Shown here: one piece after another, positions 53,710 through 62,581 of the stretch
Position numbering within the stretch: position 1 is the first letter of the stretch
Layout: every line of letters starts with the position of its first letter
Source: Aeromicrobium sp. Leaf350
Lineage (GTDB): Bacteria; Actinomycetota; Actinomycetes; Propionibacteriales; Nocardioidaceae
NCBI RefSeq assembly: GCF_916858655.1
Contig: NZ_CAKASL010000001.1
Coordinates: 62,001 to 126,000, forward strand
Length of the DNA stretch: 64,000 nucleotides
Reading direction: 5' to 3'
Notes under the pieces: model-generated
The model's database searches: none
Told to the model about the DNA's origin: nothing
Seen by the model: the letters and a program-made list of their open reading frames with translations, nothing else
Translations under genes and position numbers: made by a program

Positions 53710-54681
53710 ATGACCACGCCGATGCCGTCTCCCGTCCCGCCGCCGCCCCCCGCCCGCGACCGCGGTCGGGTCGGCCTCGTCGTCGCCGTCGTCGCGCTGG
53801 CCATCGTGCTGGTCGCCGGTGGCGTCACGACCCTCGTGCTCGTGCTCGGTGGCTCGTCCGGGACCTCCGACTTCGGCACGCCGGAGGAGGCCACGCGCGG
53901 CTACATCGAGGCCACCAACGACGGCGACTGCGAGGCGATGGCCGTGCACCCGGTCAGCGGGTTCGACTCCACGTCGGAGTGCGAGGACTTCCGCCAGGAG
54001 GCGAAGGAGAACGACGAGGACGAGGCGGAGGTCGACCTCAACTCGTTCGTCATCGACGAGCTCGAGGTCACCTCGGAGTCCGACGACGAGGCGACCGTGC
54101 ACCTCGAGTCCAGCATCGACATCACGGTCGACGGCGAGACCACGATCGGCCACAGCTCGGTCGACTACACGGTGAGCCACGGCGACGAGGGCTGGATCGT
54201 CACCGACCTGGAGCCGGACTACGGCGACGACGGGACGGACGAGGACTCGGACCAGGACGACTCGGACCGGGACGACTCGGACCGGGACGACGACGCCGCG
54301 GAGGCGGTCGAGGACGCCGTGCGCGAGTTCACGCAGGCCACCACCGACCTCGACTGCACGATCCTCGCCGAGCACCCGGTCACCGAGTTCGGTTCGGTGC
54401 AGGAGTGCGAGGAGGAGCTCGCGGACGCGATGGAGGAGGCGGAGACGTCGGGGATCGATGTCGAGTCGTTCGTCATCGAGATCGATGACCTCGAGGTCGT
54501 CTCGGTCGACGACGACACCGCGACGGTACGGCTGGACGTCACCCAGACCTACGACATCGACGGCGACGAGCAGTCCGCCTCCACGACGGTGGAGTACGAG
54601 CTGGAGAAGGACGGCGACGAGTGGCGGGTCGTCCGCGACGTCACCGAGATCTCAGACCCGGTCGGCCCTGACGGCGCCTGA
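53710..54681 (+). CDS. exported protein with two two-Cys domains (tandem family member 3)
   Basis: The 323-residue protein has an anchor and two copies of the family domain (GDCEAMAVHPVSGFDSTSEC and DCTILAEHPVTEFGSVQEC). They are linked by an acidic spacer of tandem DSDQDD/DSDRDD repeats encoded by a 15-bp DNA repeat near 54247-54291. It looks like an internal duplication of the single-domain genes. Function is unknown. Confidence 0.75.
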   Translation: MTTPMPSPVPPPPPARDRGRVGLVVAVVALAIVLVAGGVTTLVLVLGGSSGTSDFGTPEEATRGYIEATNDGDCEAMAVHPVSGFDSTSECEDFRQEAKENDEDEAEVDLNSFVIDELEVTSESDDEATVHLESSIDITVDGETTIGHSSVDYTVSHGDEGWIVTDLEPDYGDDGTDEDSDQDDSDRDDSDRDDDAAEAVEDAVREFTQATTDLDCTILAEHPVTEFGSVQECEEELADAMEEAETSGIDVESFVIEIDDLEVVSVDDDTATVRLDVTQTYDIDGDEQSASTTVEYELEKDGDEWRVVRDVTEISDPVGPDGA

Positions 54682-54725
54682 GGCCCGGAAGGGTCCGAGG
54701 CACCGCCAGGGTCTGTCGAGCGGGC

Positions 54726-55835
54726 TCAGACCAGGCGGGTCAGCCAGCCGTGGCGGTCCTCGGCCCGGCCGTACTGGATGTCGACCAGCGCAGCGCGGAG
54801 GTCGGCGGTGACCTTGCCGATGTCGCCGTCGGTGCTGACGACCTCGCCGCCGTTCCAGGCCAGCTTGCCGACCGGGGTCACGACCGCGGCGGTGCCGCAG
54901 GCGAAGACCTCGGTGATCTGGCCGCTCGCGACGCCGTCGCGCCACTCGTCGATCGAGACCTTGCGCTCGACGACCTCGTGGCCGAGGTCGCGGGCGAGCG
55001 TCAGGATCGAGTCGCGGGTGATGCCCTCGAGGATCGAGCCCGAGAGCTCCGGGGTCACGATGGATCCTTCGGACTGCACGAAGTACAGGTTCATGCCGCC
55101 GAGCTCCTCGACCCACCGGTTCTCGACGGAGTCCAGGAAGGCGACCTGCTCGCAGCCGTGGGCGAAGGCCTCCTGCTGCGGCAGCAGGCTCGCGGCGTAG
55201 TTGCCGCCGCACTTGGCGGCTCCGGTGCCGCCCAGCCCGGCGCGGGTGAACGTCTCCGACAACCAGATGTTGACCGGCTTGAGGCCCGCCTTGAAGTACG
55301 CACCGGCCGGCGAGGCGATGACCGAGTAGGTCACGTGCTGCGACGGCCGCACCCCGAGGAAGACCTCGGAGGCGAACATGAAGGGACGCAGGTACAGGCT
55401 GCGCTCCTCACCCGTGGGGACCCAGGCCCGGTCGGCCGCGACGAGCGACTCGATCGAACCGAGGAACCAGTCGGTGGGCAGCTCGGGCAGGGCCAGGCGG
55501 TGGGCGGAGCGGGCCAGCCGCTCGGCGTTCGCCTCGGGCCGGAAGCCCCAGACCGAGCCGTCGGCGTGGGCGTAGGCCTTGAGCCCCTCGAAGATCTCCT
55601 GCGCGTAGTGCAGGACCGCCGTGGCGGGATCGAGCAGCAAGGGGCCGTACGGCACGACGCGGCCGTCCTGCCACCCGCCCTCGGGGGTCCACTCGGACAG
55701 GAACATGTGGTCGGTGAAGTGGTTGCCGAACCCAGGGTCGGCCAGGATCGCCGCCCGCTCCTCGTCCGTGCGCGCAGCAGGGTTCTGGGTGAACGTGCTG
55801 GCGAACGGGGCAGGAGCGGTCGGTGTGGAGGTCAT
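54726..55835 (-). CDS. ilvE: branched-chain amino acid aminotransferase
   Basis: The 369-residue PLP enzyme transaminates the keto acids of Ile, Leu and Val. It shows the class IV motifs VWGFRPEANAERL, the Lys region, and EVFACGTAAVVTPVGKL. The ATG at 55835 is chosen over the GTG at 55844 because TACCGT lies 7 nt upstream. It follows leuB by 43 bp, so the pair form a branched-chain unit. Confidence 0.94.
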   Translation of the reverse strand: MTSTPTAPAPFASTFTQNPAARTDEERAAILADPGFGNHFTDHMFLSEWTPEGGWQDGRVVPYGPLLLDPATAVLHYAQEIFEGLKAYAHADGSVWGFRPEANAERLARSAHRLALPELPTDWFLGSIESLVAADRAWVPTGEERSLYLRPFMFASEVFLGVRPSQHVTYSVIASPAGAYFKAGLKPVNIWLSETFTRAGLGGTGAAKCGGNYAASLLPQQEAFAHGCEQVAFLDSVENRWVEELGGMNLYFVQSEGSIVTPELSGSILEGITRDSILTLARDLGHEVVERKVSIDEWRDGVASGQITEVFACGTAAVVTPVGKLAWNGGEVVSTDGDIGKVTADLRAALVDIQYGRAEDRHGWLTRLV

Positions 55836-55878
55836 GGAGTTCACGGTAATGCTTTCGGAGAAGGTGGGACAGGGACGG

Positions 55879-56958
55879 TCAGCCCACCGATACGCCTCCG
55901 GCCACGAGCGTTCCGATGGCCTCCCCCACCTCCTGCGTGGATCGAGGGCCGGTGGAGCCGCCGGCGCGGGCAGCGATGTCGGCCTCGACGGCGGTCGCGA
56001 TCTGCGCGGCGGCCTCGGGGTGGCCGAGGTGCTCCAGCAGCAGACCGGCCGACAGGATCGCAGCGGTGGGATCGGCCTTGCTCTGGCCCGCGATGTCGGG
56101 GGCCGAGCCGTGGACCGGCTCGAACATGCTCGGGGCGGTGCGGTCGGGGTTGACGTTGCCGCTCGCCGCCAGGCCGATGCCGCCCGTGACGGCGGCGGCC
56201 AGGTCGGTCAGGATGTCGCCGAACAGGTTGTCGGTGACGATGACGTCGAAGCGCGCCGGGTCGGTCGCCAGGAAGATCGTGGCGGCGTCGACGTGCAGGT
56301 AGTCGACCGAGACCTCCGGGAACTCCGTCGCCACGGCGTCGACCGTGCGGCTCCAGAGGTGGCCGGCGTGCACGAGCACGTTGTTCTTGTGCACGAGCGT
56401 GAGCTTGCGGCGCGGACGGGCCTGGGCGCGTGCGAACGCGTCGCGGACGACCCGCTCGACGCCGAAGGCCGTGTTGAGGCTGACCTCGGTCGCGACCTCC
56501 TGCGGCGTGCCGACGCGGATCGCGCCGCCGTTGCCGACGTACGGACCCTCGGTGCCCTCGCGGACGACGACGAAGTCGATGTCGCCCTTCGCGAGGACGC
56601 TCTCGGCGAGCGGGGTGGGCACCCCGGGGTACAGCTTCGACGGACGCAGGTTGACGTAGTGGTCGAGCTCGAAGCGCAGCTTCAGCAGCAGGCCGCGCTC
56701 GAGCACGCCGGACGGCACCGACGGATCGCCGACGGCACCGAGCAGGATCGCGTCCTGACCGCGGATCTCGTCGAGCACGGTCTGGGGAAGGGTCTCCCCC
56801 GTGGCGTGCCAGCGACGCGCTCCGAGGTCGTACTCGGTCCGGGCGAAGGCGAGGTCGTGCTGCGCCGCCACCTGGTCGAGGACTCGGAGTGCCTGCTCGG
56901 TGACCTCGGGGCCGATGCCGTCTCCGGCGACGACCGCAAGGTTGTACGTCTGCGTCAT
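55879..56958 (-). CDS. leuB: 3-isopropylmalate dehydrogenase
   Basis: LeuB oxidises and decarboxylates 3-isopropylmalate in leucine synthesis. The 359-residue protein begins [15 protein letters not shown] and carries [12 protein letters not shown]-like and [19 protein letters not shown] motifs. The latter is the Mg2+/substrate site. The ATG at 56958 is chosen over one at 56967 because TAGGAT lies 7 nt upstream. Upstream is a 33-codon ORF with its own leader. Confidence 0.94.
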   Translation of the reverse strand: MTQTYNLAVVAGDGIGPEVTEQALRVLDQVAAQHDLAFARTEYDLGARRWHATGETLPQTVLDEIRGQDAILLGAVGDPSVPSGVLERGLLLKLRFELDHYVNLRPSKLYPGVPTPLAESVLAKGDIDFVVVREGTEGPYVGNGGAIRVGTPQEVATEVSLNTAFGVERVVRDAFARAQARPRRKLTLVHKNNVLVHAGHLWSRTVDAVATEFPEVSVDYLHVDAATIFLATDPARFDVIVTDNLFGDILTDLAAAVTGGIGLAASGNVNPDRTAPSMFEPVHGSAPDIAGQSKADPTAAILSAGLLLEHLGHPEAAAQIATAVEADIAARAGGSTGPRSTQEVGEAIGTLVAGGVSVG

Positions 56959-57019
56959 GGTGATCATCCTACGGCCGCCGGTCTCAGATGCTGAAACTGG
57001 CGTCTCGTCCAGTGGATGG

Positions 57020-57121
57020 TCAGTTGTCGTCGGGACGATCGGCCGCGATGAGCGCGTCGAGGGTCTCGTTGGCGTCGTCGCGCAGGTGGGCGGGGCCCCA
57101 CTCGATGGTGTGATCGGACAT
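57020..57121 (-). CDS. 33-residue microprotein ORF with SD-sequestering leader
   Basis: An ATG at 57121 with AAGGAG seven nt upstream opens 33 codons starting [20 protein letters not shown], an acidic, soluble peptide without Cys. It is shorter than ordinary ORF cut-offs. I recognise no family. Its ribosome site lies in the inverted repeat 57129-57138/57206-57215, so translation is probably regulated. It lies 61 bp upstream of leuB, which has its own -10. Confidence 0.55.
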   Translation of the reverse strand: MSDHTIEWGPAHLRDDANETLDALIAADRPDDN

Positions 57122-57128
57122 GAAAGAA

Positions 57129-57314
57129 CTCCTTCTCGGTACTGGATGGTCAGCGGTCGGGACAGACAGCTGGTCCGATGAACCGCGTGGCCGGGGTGAC
57201 CGGCACGAGAAGGAGCGAGATCTCAGGTGGTGATGAAGCGATCCTGCAGCGGTTCAGCGGGCCAACGCCAGAACTCCGCGGCAGGTCGTCGGCCTTTAGG
57301 AGACCCTGCCGCGG
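57129..57314 (-). promoter_or_regulatory. leader with mutually exclusive hairpins over the microprotein ribosome site
   Basis: On the minus strand: arm a TGAACCGC (57256-57249), arm b CTCCTTCTCG (57215-57206), a' GCGGTTCA (57186-57179), b' CGAGAAGGAG (57138-57129, the ribosome site). The arms interleave, so a:a' and b:b' cannot both form without a pseudoknot; b:b' hides the ribosome site. A further 12-bp stem (57314-57302 with 57287-57276) overlaps the 15-codon leader ORF. Confidence 0.6.
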
Positions 57315-57343
57315 CAAGCGATGGATACGAGCTGCTTCCGCAT
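57296..57343 (-). CDS. 15-residue leader peptide
   Basis: ATG at 57343 opens MRKQLVSIACRGRVS and ends with TAA. TAGAGT lies 7 nt upstream (minus 57356-57351), so it is probably a leaderless start. Its last codons form the 5' arm of a stable hairpin, as in translation attenuators. The stop lies in the loop. Confidence 0.5.
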   Translation of the reverse strand: MRKQLVSIACRGRVS

Positions 57344-57576
57344 GGCCAGGACTCTACCCCACCGCCCCGCCCCTTGCCTACCCGCCGGTAACGAAGGACG
57401 TCGGCGTGTCGCGACGACGGTCGTGCCGGGTCAGGTCCGCATGGTCCGTCGGGACCATTTTCCGGTGTCCGGACCTGCGCTCGCCACACGCGACCGGTCG
57501 GTGACACCGGGCGTGGTTAGCGTCCGGCGAGGCGCCTGACCAGGCACCGTCCCACACCTGAGAGACCCGAGGCACC
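57344..57576. other. intergenic promoter region of the leader and the LPXTG gene
   Basis: This stretch holds the minus-strand -10 TAGAGT (57351-57356) and, near 57516, a plus-strand TAGCGT possible -10 for the surface protein gene with a 55-nt leader and GAGG before its ATG. No ORF longer than a short shadow frame is convincing here. Confidence 0.5.
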
Positions 57577-59586
57577 ATGTCCATCCTTCGTCCGTCCCCG
57601 CGCCTGCTCCGGGCGATGGCCACCTCGGCCCTCGTCGTCGGCCTTCTCGCCACCCCGGCCCAGGCCGAGGAGGACGTCGAGCCGACGCCACCGGCCGTCG
57701 AGACCACGGACACGGTGCCGACGACGGGCGACGACCCGACCACCGGGACCCCCGCCGAGACCGACGATGTGACTCCTGTCGAGGACGACACCCCCGCCGA
57801 CGACGGTGCACCGCAGGGCGACGACGCGACGGCCGGACCCGTCGAGCAGGACGCGACCGACGCCCCGGTGGCAGCGGCGCTCGCTCCGACGGCCACGGTC
57901 CTCGCGATCACGGCTCCCGTCCCGTGTGGCCGGGGTCAGCTCACCACCGCGACCGGCCCGGGTCAGGTCACCTACTCGTACTGCCCGACGGACGTCGCCG
58001 CTGGCGCCACGGCCGTGGGCTTCTCGTCGGCGCCGCCGTCGAGCACCCTGACGATCCCCGACCAGGTCGTGATCGACACGGTCGCCTACGACGTCGTCGC
58101 GGTCGGCGAGTACGCCTTCGCCTCACGAGGACTGACCGCCGTCTTGATCGGCGACAAGGTCACGTCGATCGGGGCCGAGTCCTTCCGGCAGAACCCGACG
58201 AGCACGCTGACCCTCGGATCGTCAGTGCAGAGCATCGGCCGCTCGGCGTTCTACGACAACGACATCACCGCCCTCACGCTGCCGTCCTCCCTCACGACGA
58301 TCGGCCACGGCGCCTTCGAGTACAACCAGATCCCGTCGCTCGTGGTGCCCTCCTCCGTGACCTTCATCGACGACTGGGCCTTCCACGACAACCTGATCGC
58401 CTCGGTCTCGCTGCCGTCGTCGCTCACGGCGATCAGCTACGCCACCTTCGAGCGCAACCGACTGACGACGGTCACGATCCCGGCCTCGATCACGTTCATC
58501 GGCAGCAACGCCTTCGACGAGAACCCGAACCTCGGACGCGTCACCTTCCTCGGCGACGCCCCGGCCGCGACCTCGGCGTACGCCTGGAACGGCGACGAGT
58601 CGTTCGACTCCGCCAGCCCCACGCTGCGCATCTGCCCGTCCGCCGCCTCGACCGGCTTCCCGGAGTCGGGCAGCTGGCTCGGCTACCCGCTCTGCACCCG
58701 GTCGACCGTCACGTTCTCCGCAAACGGTCACGGGACCGCGCCTGCCGCTCAGGTGGTGCTCGACGACCAGACCGTGGCGGACCCGGGCGCGCTCACGGCC
58801 GACGGCTTCCGCTTCGACGGCTGGTACACCGCTGCCACCGGCGGCAGCCCGGTCACGTTCCCGCTCGCCGTCTCCGGCAGCACGACGCTGTACGCCCGCT
58901 GGACCGCCCTTCACACCGTCACCTTCGACGCGAACGGTCACGGCACCGCTCCGGCCGCCGTGGTCGTGGCCGACGGGGCGACCGTCGCCGACCCGGGCGC
59001 TCTGGCGGTCGAGGGTCAGCTCTTCGACGGCTGGTACACCGCTGCCACGGGCGGTGACCCGGTGACCTTCCCGCTGACCGTGACCGGCCCCACGACGCTG
59101 TACGCCCGCTGGACCGCGAACCCGCTCACCGCGACGACCGACCGCGCCACGTACGCGCCGGGCGATCCCATCGTGGTGCAGGGCACCGGGGCGCCGACCG
59201 GTTCCTCGGTCTCGGTCGAGGTCCACTCGACGCCGGTGCTGCTCGGGACGACGACCGCGACGGCCGGAGGCACCTACCGCTTCGCCGGCACGCTGCCGAC
59301 CACGCTGGTTCCAGGACGTCACGACGTCGTGGTGACGTTCGCCGGCGGGACCCAGGTCGTCTCGGCCGCGATCACCGTCGCGGCTCCCGCCGTGAGCACG
59401 CCCCCGGCGGCCACCGGACCCGGCACCGGCACCGGCAGCACCGTCGCGACGGAGACCCGCCCGCGCAGCCTGCCGACGACCGGCGCCCAGGCCTCCGTGC
59501 CGCTGCTGGTCGGCGGCCTCGTGCTCCTGGCCGCGGGCCTCGTGCTGCTGTCCCGTCGTCAGGGCCGGTCCAGCGCGTCTCAGTGA
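57577..59586 (+). CDS. LPXTG-anchored surface protein with BspA-type LRR and InlB B repeats
   Basis: The 669-residue protein has a signal peptide (about residues 1-31) and an acidic Thr/Pro/Asp-rich stretch. BspA-like leucine-rich repeats follow (about 140-330; TLPSSLTTIGHGAFEYN pattern). Two InlB B-type repeats (GWYTAATGG, about 375-510) and a Thr/Pro-rich stalk come next. The sorting signal LPTTG at residues 632-636 precedes a hydrophobic span and a basic tail, so a sortase should anchor it to peptidoglycan. No sortase gene is nearby. Confidence 0.93.
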   Translation: MSILRPSPRLLRAMATSALVVGLLATPAQAEEDVEPTPPAVETTDTVPTTGDDPTTGTPAETDDVTPVEDDTPADDGAPQGDDATAGPVEQDATDAPVAAALAPTATVLAITAPVPCGRGQLTTATGPGQVTYSYCPTDVAAGATAVGFSSAPPSSTLTIPDQVVIDTVAYDVVAVGEYAFASRGLTAVLIGDKVTSIGAESFRQNPTSTLTLGSSVQSIGRSAFYDNDITALTLPSSLTTIGHGAFEYNQIPSLVVPSSVTFIDDWAFHDNLIASVSLPSSLTAISYATFERNRLTTVTIPASITFIGSNAFDENPNLGRVTFLGDAPAATSAYAWNGDESFDSASPTLRICPSAASTGFPESGSWLGYPLCTRSTVTFSANGHGTAPAAQVVLDDQTVADPGALTADGFRFDGWYTAATGGSPVTFPLAVSGSTTLYARWTALHTVTFDANGHGTAPAAVVVADGATVADPGALAVEGQLFDGWYTAATGGDPVTFPLTVTGPTTLYARWTANPLTATTDRATYAPGDPIVVQGTGAPTGSSVSVEVHSTPVLLGTTTATAGGTYRFAGTLPTTLVPGRHDVVVTFAGGTQVVSAAITVAAPAVSTPPAATGPGTGTGSTVATETRPRSLPTTGAQASVPLLVGGLVLLAAGLVLLSRRQGRSSASQ

Positions 59587-59633
59587 GCAGGAAGGCGGCG
59601 GGCCGGGACGTCGGAGCGTGACACACTGACAAG

Positions 59634-60197
59634 GTGTCCTCGCCCTTCGACGTACCCGAGCTCGTGGGCCGCGCCCTCGACCTCTCGCGTCAGCGCGGCT
59701 TCATCACGTCGACCCGCAACGAGACCGGTCGACTGCTGTCGGCGCTGGCGGCGAGCCGCACGGGCACGCTGGCCGAGCTGGGCACCGGCACGGGGGTCGG
59801 CTCCGCCTGGCTCGCGAGCGGTGCCGCCAAGGGCGCCCGCATCGTCAGCGCCGAGCTCGACCCGTCGCTCGCCGAGGACGTCCAGCGCATCTTCGCCGAC
59901 GTCGACACGATCGACATCACGTCCGGCGACTGGCGCACGCTCGAGCAGCACGCGCCGTTCTCGCTGATCTTCGTCGACGTGCGTGAGGTCATGGCCGAGA
60001 TCGACCACCTCGCCGACCTGCTGGAGCCCGGCGGCATCGCCGTGCTCGACGACTTCACGGTCTCAGCGCACTGGCCGCCCATCGTGGACGGTCAGGTCGA
60101 CTCCGTCCGCGAGCAGTGGCTCACCGACGAGCGGTTCGTCGCCGTCGAGATGATGATCGACGCCGACGCCAGCCTCGTCATCGCCACGCGCCGCTGA
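59634..60197 (+). CDS. class I SAM-dependent methyltransferase
   Basis: The 187-residue protein has the SAM-binding LAELGTGTGVGSAWLA and acidic residues IVSAELDPS, and LIFVDV in motif II. The substrate is unknown. The GTG at 59634 follows CACACT by 6 nt. The convergent YczE gene overlaps its 3' end by 135 bp. Confidence 0.85.
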   Translation: MSSPFDVPELVGRALDLSRQRGFITSTRNETGRLLSALAASRTGTLAELGTGTGVGSAWLASGAAKGARIVSAELDPSLAEDVQRIFADVDTIDITSGDWRTLEQHAPFSLIFVDVREVMAEIDHLADLLEPGGIAVLDDFTVSAHWPPIVDGQVDSVREQWLTDERFVAVEMMIDADASLVIATRR

Positions 60198-60806
60198 CGC
60201 AGGCCCCGTGACGGTCGAGCCGTCCAGCAGCTGCAGGAAGAGCTGCACCAGGGGCCCGATCGCCAGCGCGTAGACGACGGTGCCGACTCCGACGGTGCCG
60301 CCGAGCGCGAACCCGATCGCCAGGACCGTGACCTCGAGCGACGTCCGGACGACGCGGATGCTGAGCCCCGTGCGTCGCACGATGCCGCTCCAGAGTCCGT
60401 CGCGCGGACCGGTGCCGAGGTTCGCCCCGATGTACAGCGCGCCGGCCAGGGCATTGCCCACGACGCCGGCCACGAGGAAGCCGATCTGCACGCCCAGGTG
60501 GTCGGGCGTCGGCAGCCAGGCCAGCGTGACGTCCGCGGCGATGCCGATCAGCAGCACGTTGAGCAGGGTGCCGATGCCGGGCCGCTGCCGCAGCGGGATC
60601 CAGAACAGCATCACGACCACGCCCGTCGCGATGACGACCTGCCCGAAGGTCAGTGGGACACGCGCGGCCACGCCCTCGTGGAACACGTCCCACGGGTCGA
60701 GCCCGAGCCCGGCCTCGACCAGCAGGCCCATCGTGGCGCCGTAGAGCCACAGCCCCACCACGAGCCGCACCAGGCGGCCGGGGAGGCTGCGGGTCAGGCG
60801 CGCCAC
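60063..60806 (-). CDS. YczE/YitT-like membrane protein
   Basis: The 247-residue protein has about five spans and the YczE pattern VGLWLYGATMGLLVEAGLGLDPWD and GANLGTGPRDGLWSG, each split here. It is the usual divergent partner of a MocR-type regulator (YczR). The GTG at 60806 is the best start; the last 45 residues extend antisense across the methyltransferase gene and may be nonessential. Confidence 0.75.
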   Translation of the reverse strand: MARLTRSLPGRLVRLVVGLWLYGATMGLLVEAGLGLDPWDVFHEGVAARVPLTFGQVVIATGVVVMLFWIPLRQRPGIGTLLNVLLIGIAADVTLAWLPTPDHLGVQIGFLVAGVVGNALAGALYIGANLGTGPRDGLWSGIVRRTGLSIRVVRTSLEVTVLAIGFALGGTVGVGTVVYALAIGPLVQLFLQLLDGSTVTGPASAARGDDEAGVGVDHHLDGDEPLVGEPLLADGVDLTVHDGRPVR

Positions 60807-60934
60807 GGGGCCACGTACTCGTGCTCGTGGCTGCGCGGGCCGGGTCGGTCGCCGTACCCGTCCGTCGCCACGAGCCGCACGGTCATCCAGGACGACGCCA
60901 CGGACACGACCAGGAAGGCTGCAGTGATGAACAT
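60794..60934 (-). CDS. 46-residue small membrane protein
   Basis: ATG at 60934 opens MFITAAFLVVSVASSWMTVR, a single span followed by a polar tail ending APWRA. CATGCT lies exactly 6 nt upstream, matching the leaderless rule of this genome. It overlaps the YczE start by 13 bp. It is probably a real short gene; no family is recognised. Confidence 0.55.
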   Translation of the reverse strand: MFITAAFLVVSVASSWMTVRLVATDGYGDRPGPRSHEHEYVAPWRA

Positions 60935-60952
60935 AGGTCCAGCATGATCCAT

Positions 60953-60977
60953 ATTGGCCTTGCATCACATAGCCAAT
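60953..60977. promoter_or_regulatory. inverted repeat operator between YczE unit and MocR gene
   Basis: ATTGGC (60953-60958) and GCCAAT (60972-60977) are perfect inverted arms 13 nt apart, in the divergent promoter region. It is a likely binding site for the adjacent MocR-type regulator; GntR-family operators often have this form. Confidence 0.6.
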
Positions 60978-60994
60978 CAGGAGAAGGTGGACTC

Positions 60995-62437
60995 ATGATC
61001 CCCCTCATGTCCGCCCGTCGTCTCGCGGCGGTCATCGGCGACCTCGACGACGACGGCCCCGCCTACGTCGAGATCACCGAGCGCATCCGCATCGCCGCCA
61101 TGGACGGCAGGCTGGCCGACGGCGTCCGGCTGCCGAGCGAGCGCGAGCTCGCCGCGGCCCTCGGGGTCAGCCGCACCACGACCTCCCGCGTGTACGCCGA
61201 GCTGCGCGACGCCGGCCTGATCGAGTCACGCCGCGGATCCGGCAGCACGATCGCGCTCCCGCTGCAGGCGTCGGCCGCCAGCACCCTGATCGGGATGCAC
61301 GGCGACGGCGACACCCTGGCCTTCACGTACTCCGCCCCGGTCGGCCCACCGGGGATGACGCGGGCCTTCGAGCGGGCGGTCGAGAAGCTTCCCGGCCTGC
61401 TCGCCACGAGCGGCTACCTGCCCGACGGCCTCCCCGTCCTGCGCGAGCTGCTCGCCGCGTACTACACCGAGCGCGGACTGCCCACCGATCCCCAGCAGAT
61501 CATCGTCACGAGCGGCGCGATGGGCGCGATCTCGCTGCTCGCGCGCACGCTGCTCTCCCCCGGCGACCGGGTGCTCGTCGAGGGCAGCAGCTATCCGCAC
61601 GCGCACGACGCGTTCGTGGCCGCCGGTGGACGTCTGGTGCCACTGCCGGTCGGCGGGTCGCCGTGGGACCCCGACGCGCTCACCACCGCCCTGTCCGCCG
61701 GACGTCATCGCCTGGCCTACCTGATCCCCGACTTTCACAACCCCACCGGTGCCGTCATGAGCGCCGACGAGCGGGGGGCTTGGGCGCACGGGCTGCACCG
61801 GCACGGGGTGACGGCGATCGTGGACGAGTCGATGCGCGAGGTCAACCTCGACGGCATCGAGCTGCCGCCCAGCCTGGCCTCGTTCGACCCCTCCGCCGTG
61901 CTCATCGGGTCGTCGTCGAAGCCGTTTTGGGGCGGGTTGCGGGTCGGCTGGCTCCGGGCGCCGCGTCATCTCGTGATGGGCCTCGTGCAGGCACGCATGA
62001 TCGACGACCTGAGCTCGTCGGCGTTCGACCAGATGGTCTTCGCCGAGCTGCTGACCGACGGTGGTCAGACCGCGGCCGCGGGTCGCGCTGCCCTGCGCAC
62101 CGGACGCGACCACCTGCTGGGCGAGCTCGCGGCCCAGACCCCCGAGATCGAGGCGCCCTGCCCACCCGGCGGGCTCAACCTCTGGGTGACGCTGCCGGGC
62201 CGCATGTCCACGCGCCTGTGCTCCGCCGCCGAGAAGCGCGGCCTGCTGCTGACGCCTGGCCCGCGGTTCTTCTCCCAGGGCGGCACGGCCGGCGAGCGCC
62301 ACCTGCGCCTGCCGTACGTGCACTCCCCCGAGCGGCTCACCGAGGCGGTCTCGCGGCTGCGGCTCGCGCTCGACGACGTGCAGGGCGGCCGCGCCGCCGA
62401 CATCACGCGGCAGTCGCCGCTCGACCTGATCGCGTAG
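60995..62437 (+). CDS. MocR-type GntR/aminotransferase transcriptional regulator
   Basis: The 480-residue protein has an N-terminal winged-helix (LPSERELAAALGVSRTTTSR). A type I aminotransferase-like effector domain with the PLP Lys in GSSSKPFWGGLRVG follows. It regulates, by homology, its divergent neighbour (YczE). GAGAAGG precedes the ATG at 60995. The catalytic core is used for ligand sensing, not proven enzyme activity. Confidence 0.92.
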   Translation: MIPLMSARRLAAVIGDLDDDGPAYVEITERIRIAAMDGRLADGVRLPSERELAAALGVSRTTTSRVYAELRDAGLIESRRGSGSTIALPLQASAASTLIGMHGDGDTLAFTYSAPVGPPGMTRAFERAVEKLPGLLATSGYLPDGLPVLRELLAAYYTERGLPTDPQQIIVTSGAMGAISLLARTLLSPGDRVLVEGSSYPHAHDAFVAAGGRLVPLPVGGSPWDPDALTTALSAGRHRLAYLIPDFHNPTGAVMSADERGAWAHGLHRHGVTAIVDESMREVNLDGIELPPSLASFDPSAVLIGSSSKPFWGGLRVGWLRAPRHLVMGLVQARMIDDLSSSAFDQMVFAELLTDGGQTAAAGRAALRTGRDHLLGELAAQTPEIEAPCPPGGLNLWVTLPGRMSTRLCSAAEKRGLLLTPGPRFFSQGGTAGERHLRLPYVHSPERLTEAVSRLRLALDDVQGGRAADITRQSPLDLIA

Positions 62438-62581
62438 GGGGCGGCGGGCGCCACGATCTGACCGCGGCGGGTGGGTCGGACACGCGGGCCTGGACCACAC
62501 GGCGGGGCCGGGACTCGCGATGATGCGTTGAGGCGGCTCGGGGTGCCGAAAGGCATCAACACTGGTCCTTCGCGACGAAGG

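Noticed and set aside
57270-57320. T-box leader for leuB
   Set aside because: CCGCGG is present but the T-box bulge sequence UGGNACCGCG and a specifier loop are not; the leader-peptide model fits better.
57178-57504. Plus-strand ORFs in the leuB-LPXTG gap
   Set aside because: No ribosome site at usable distance, no family, and the minus-strand leader features explain the region.
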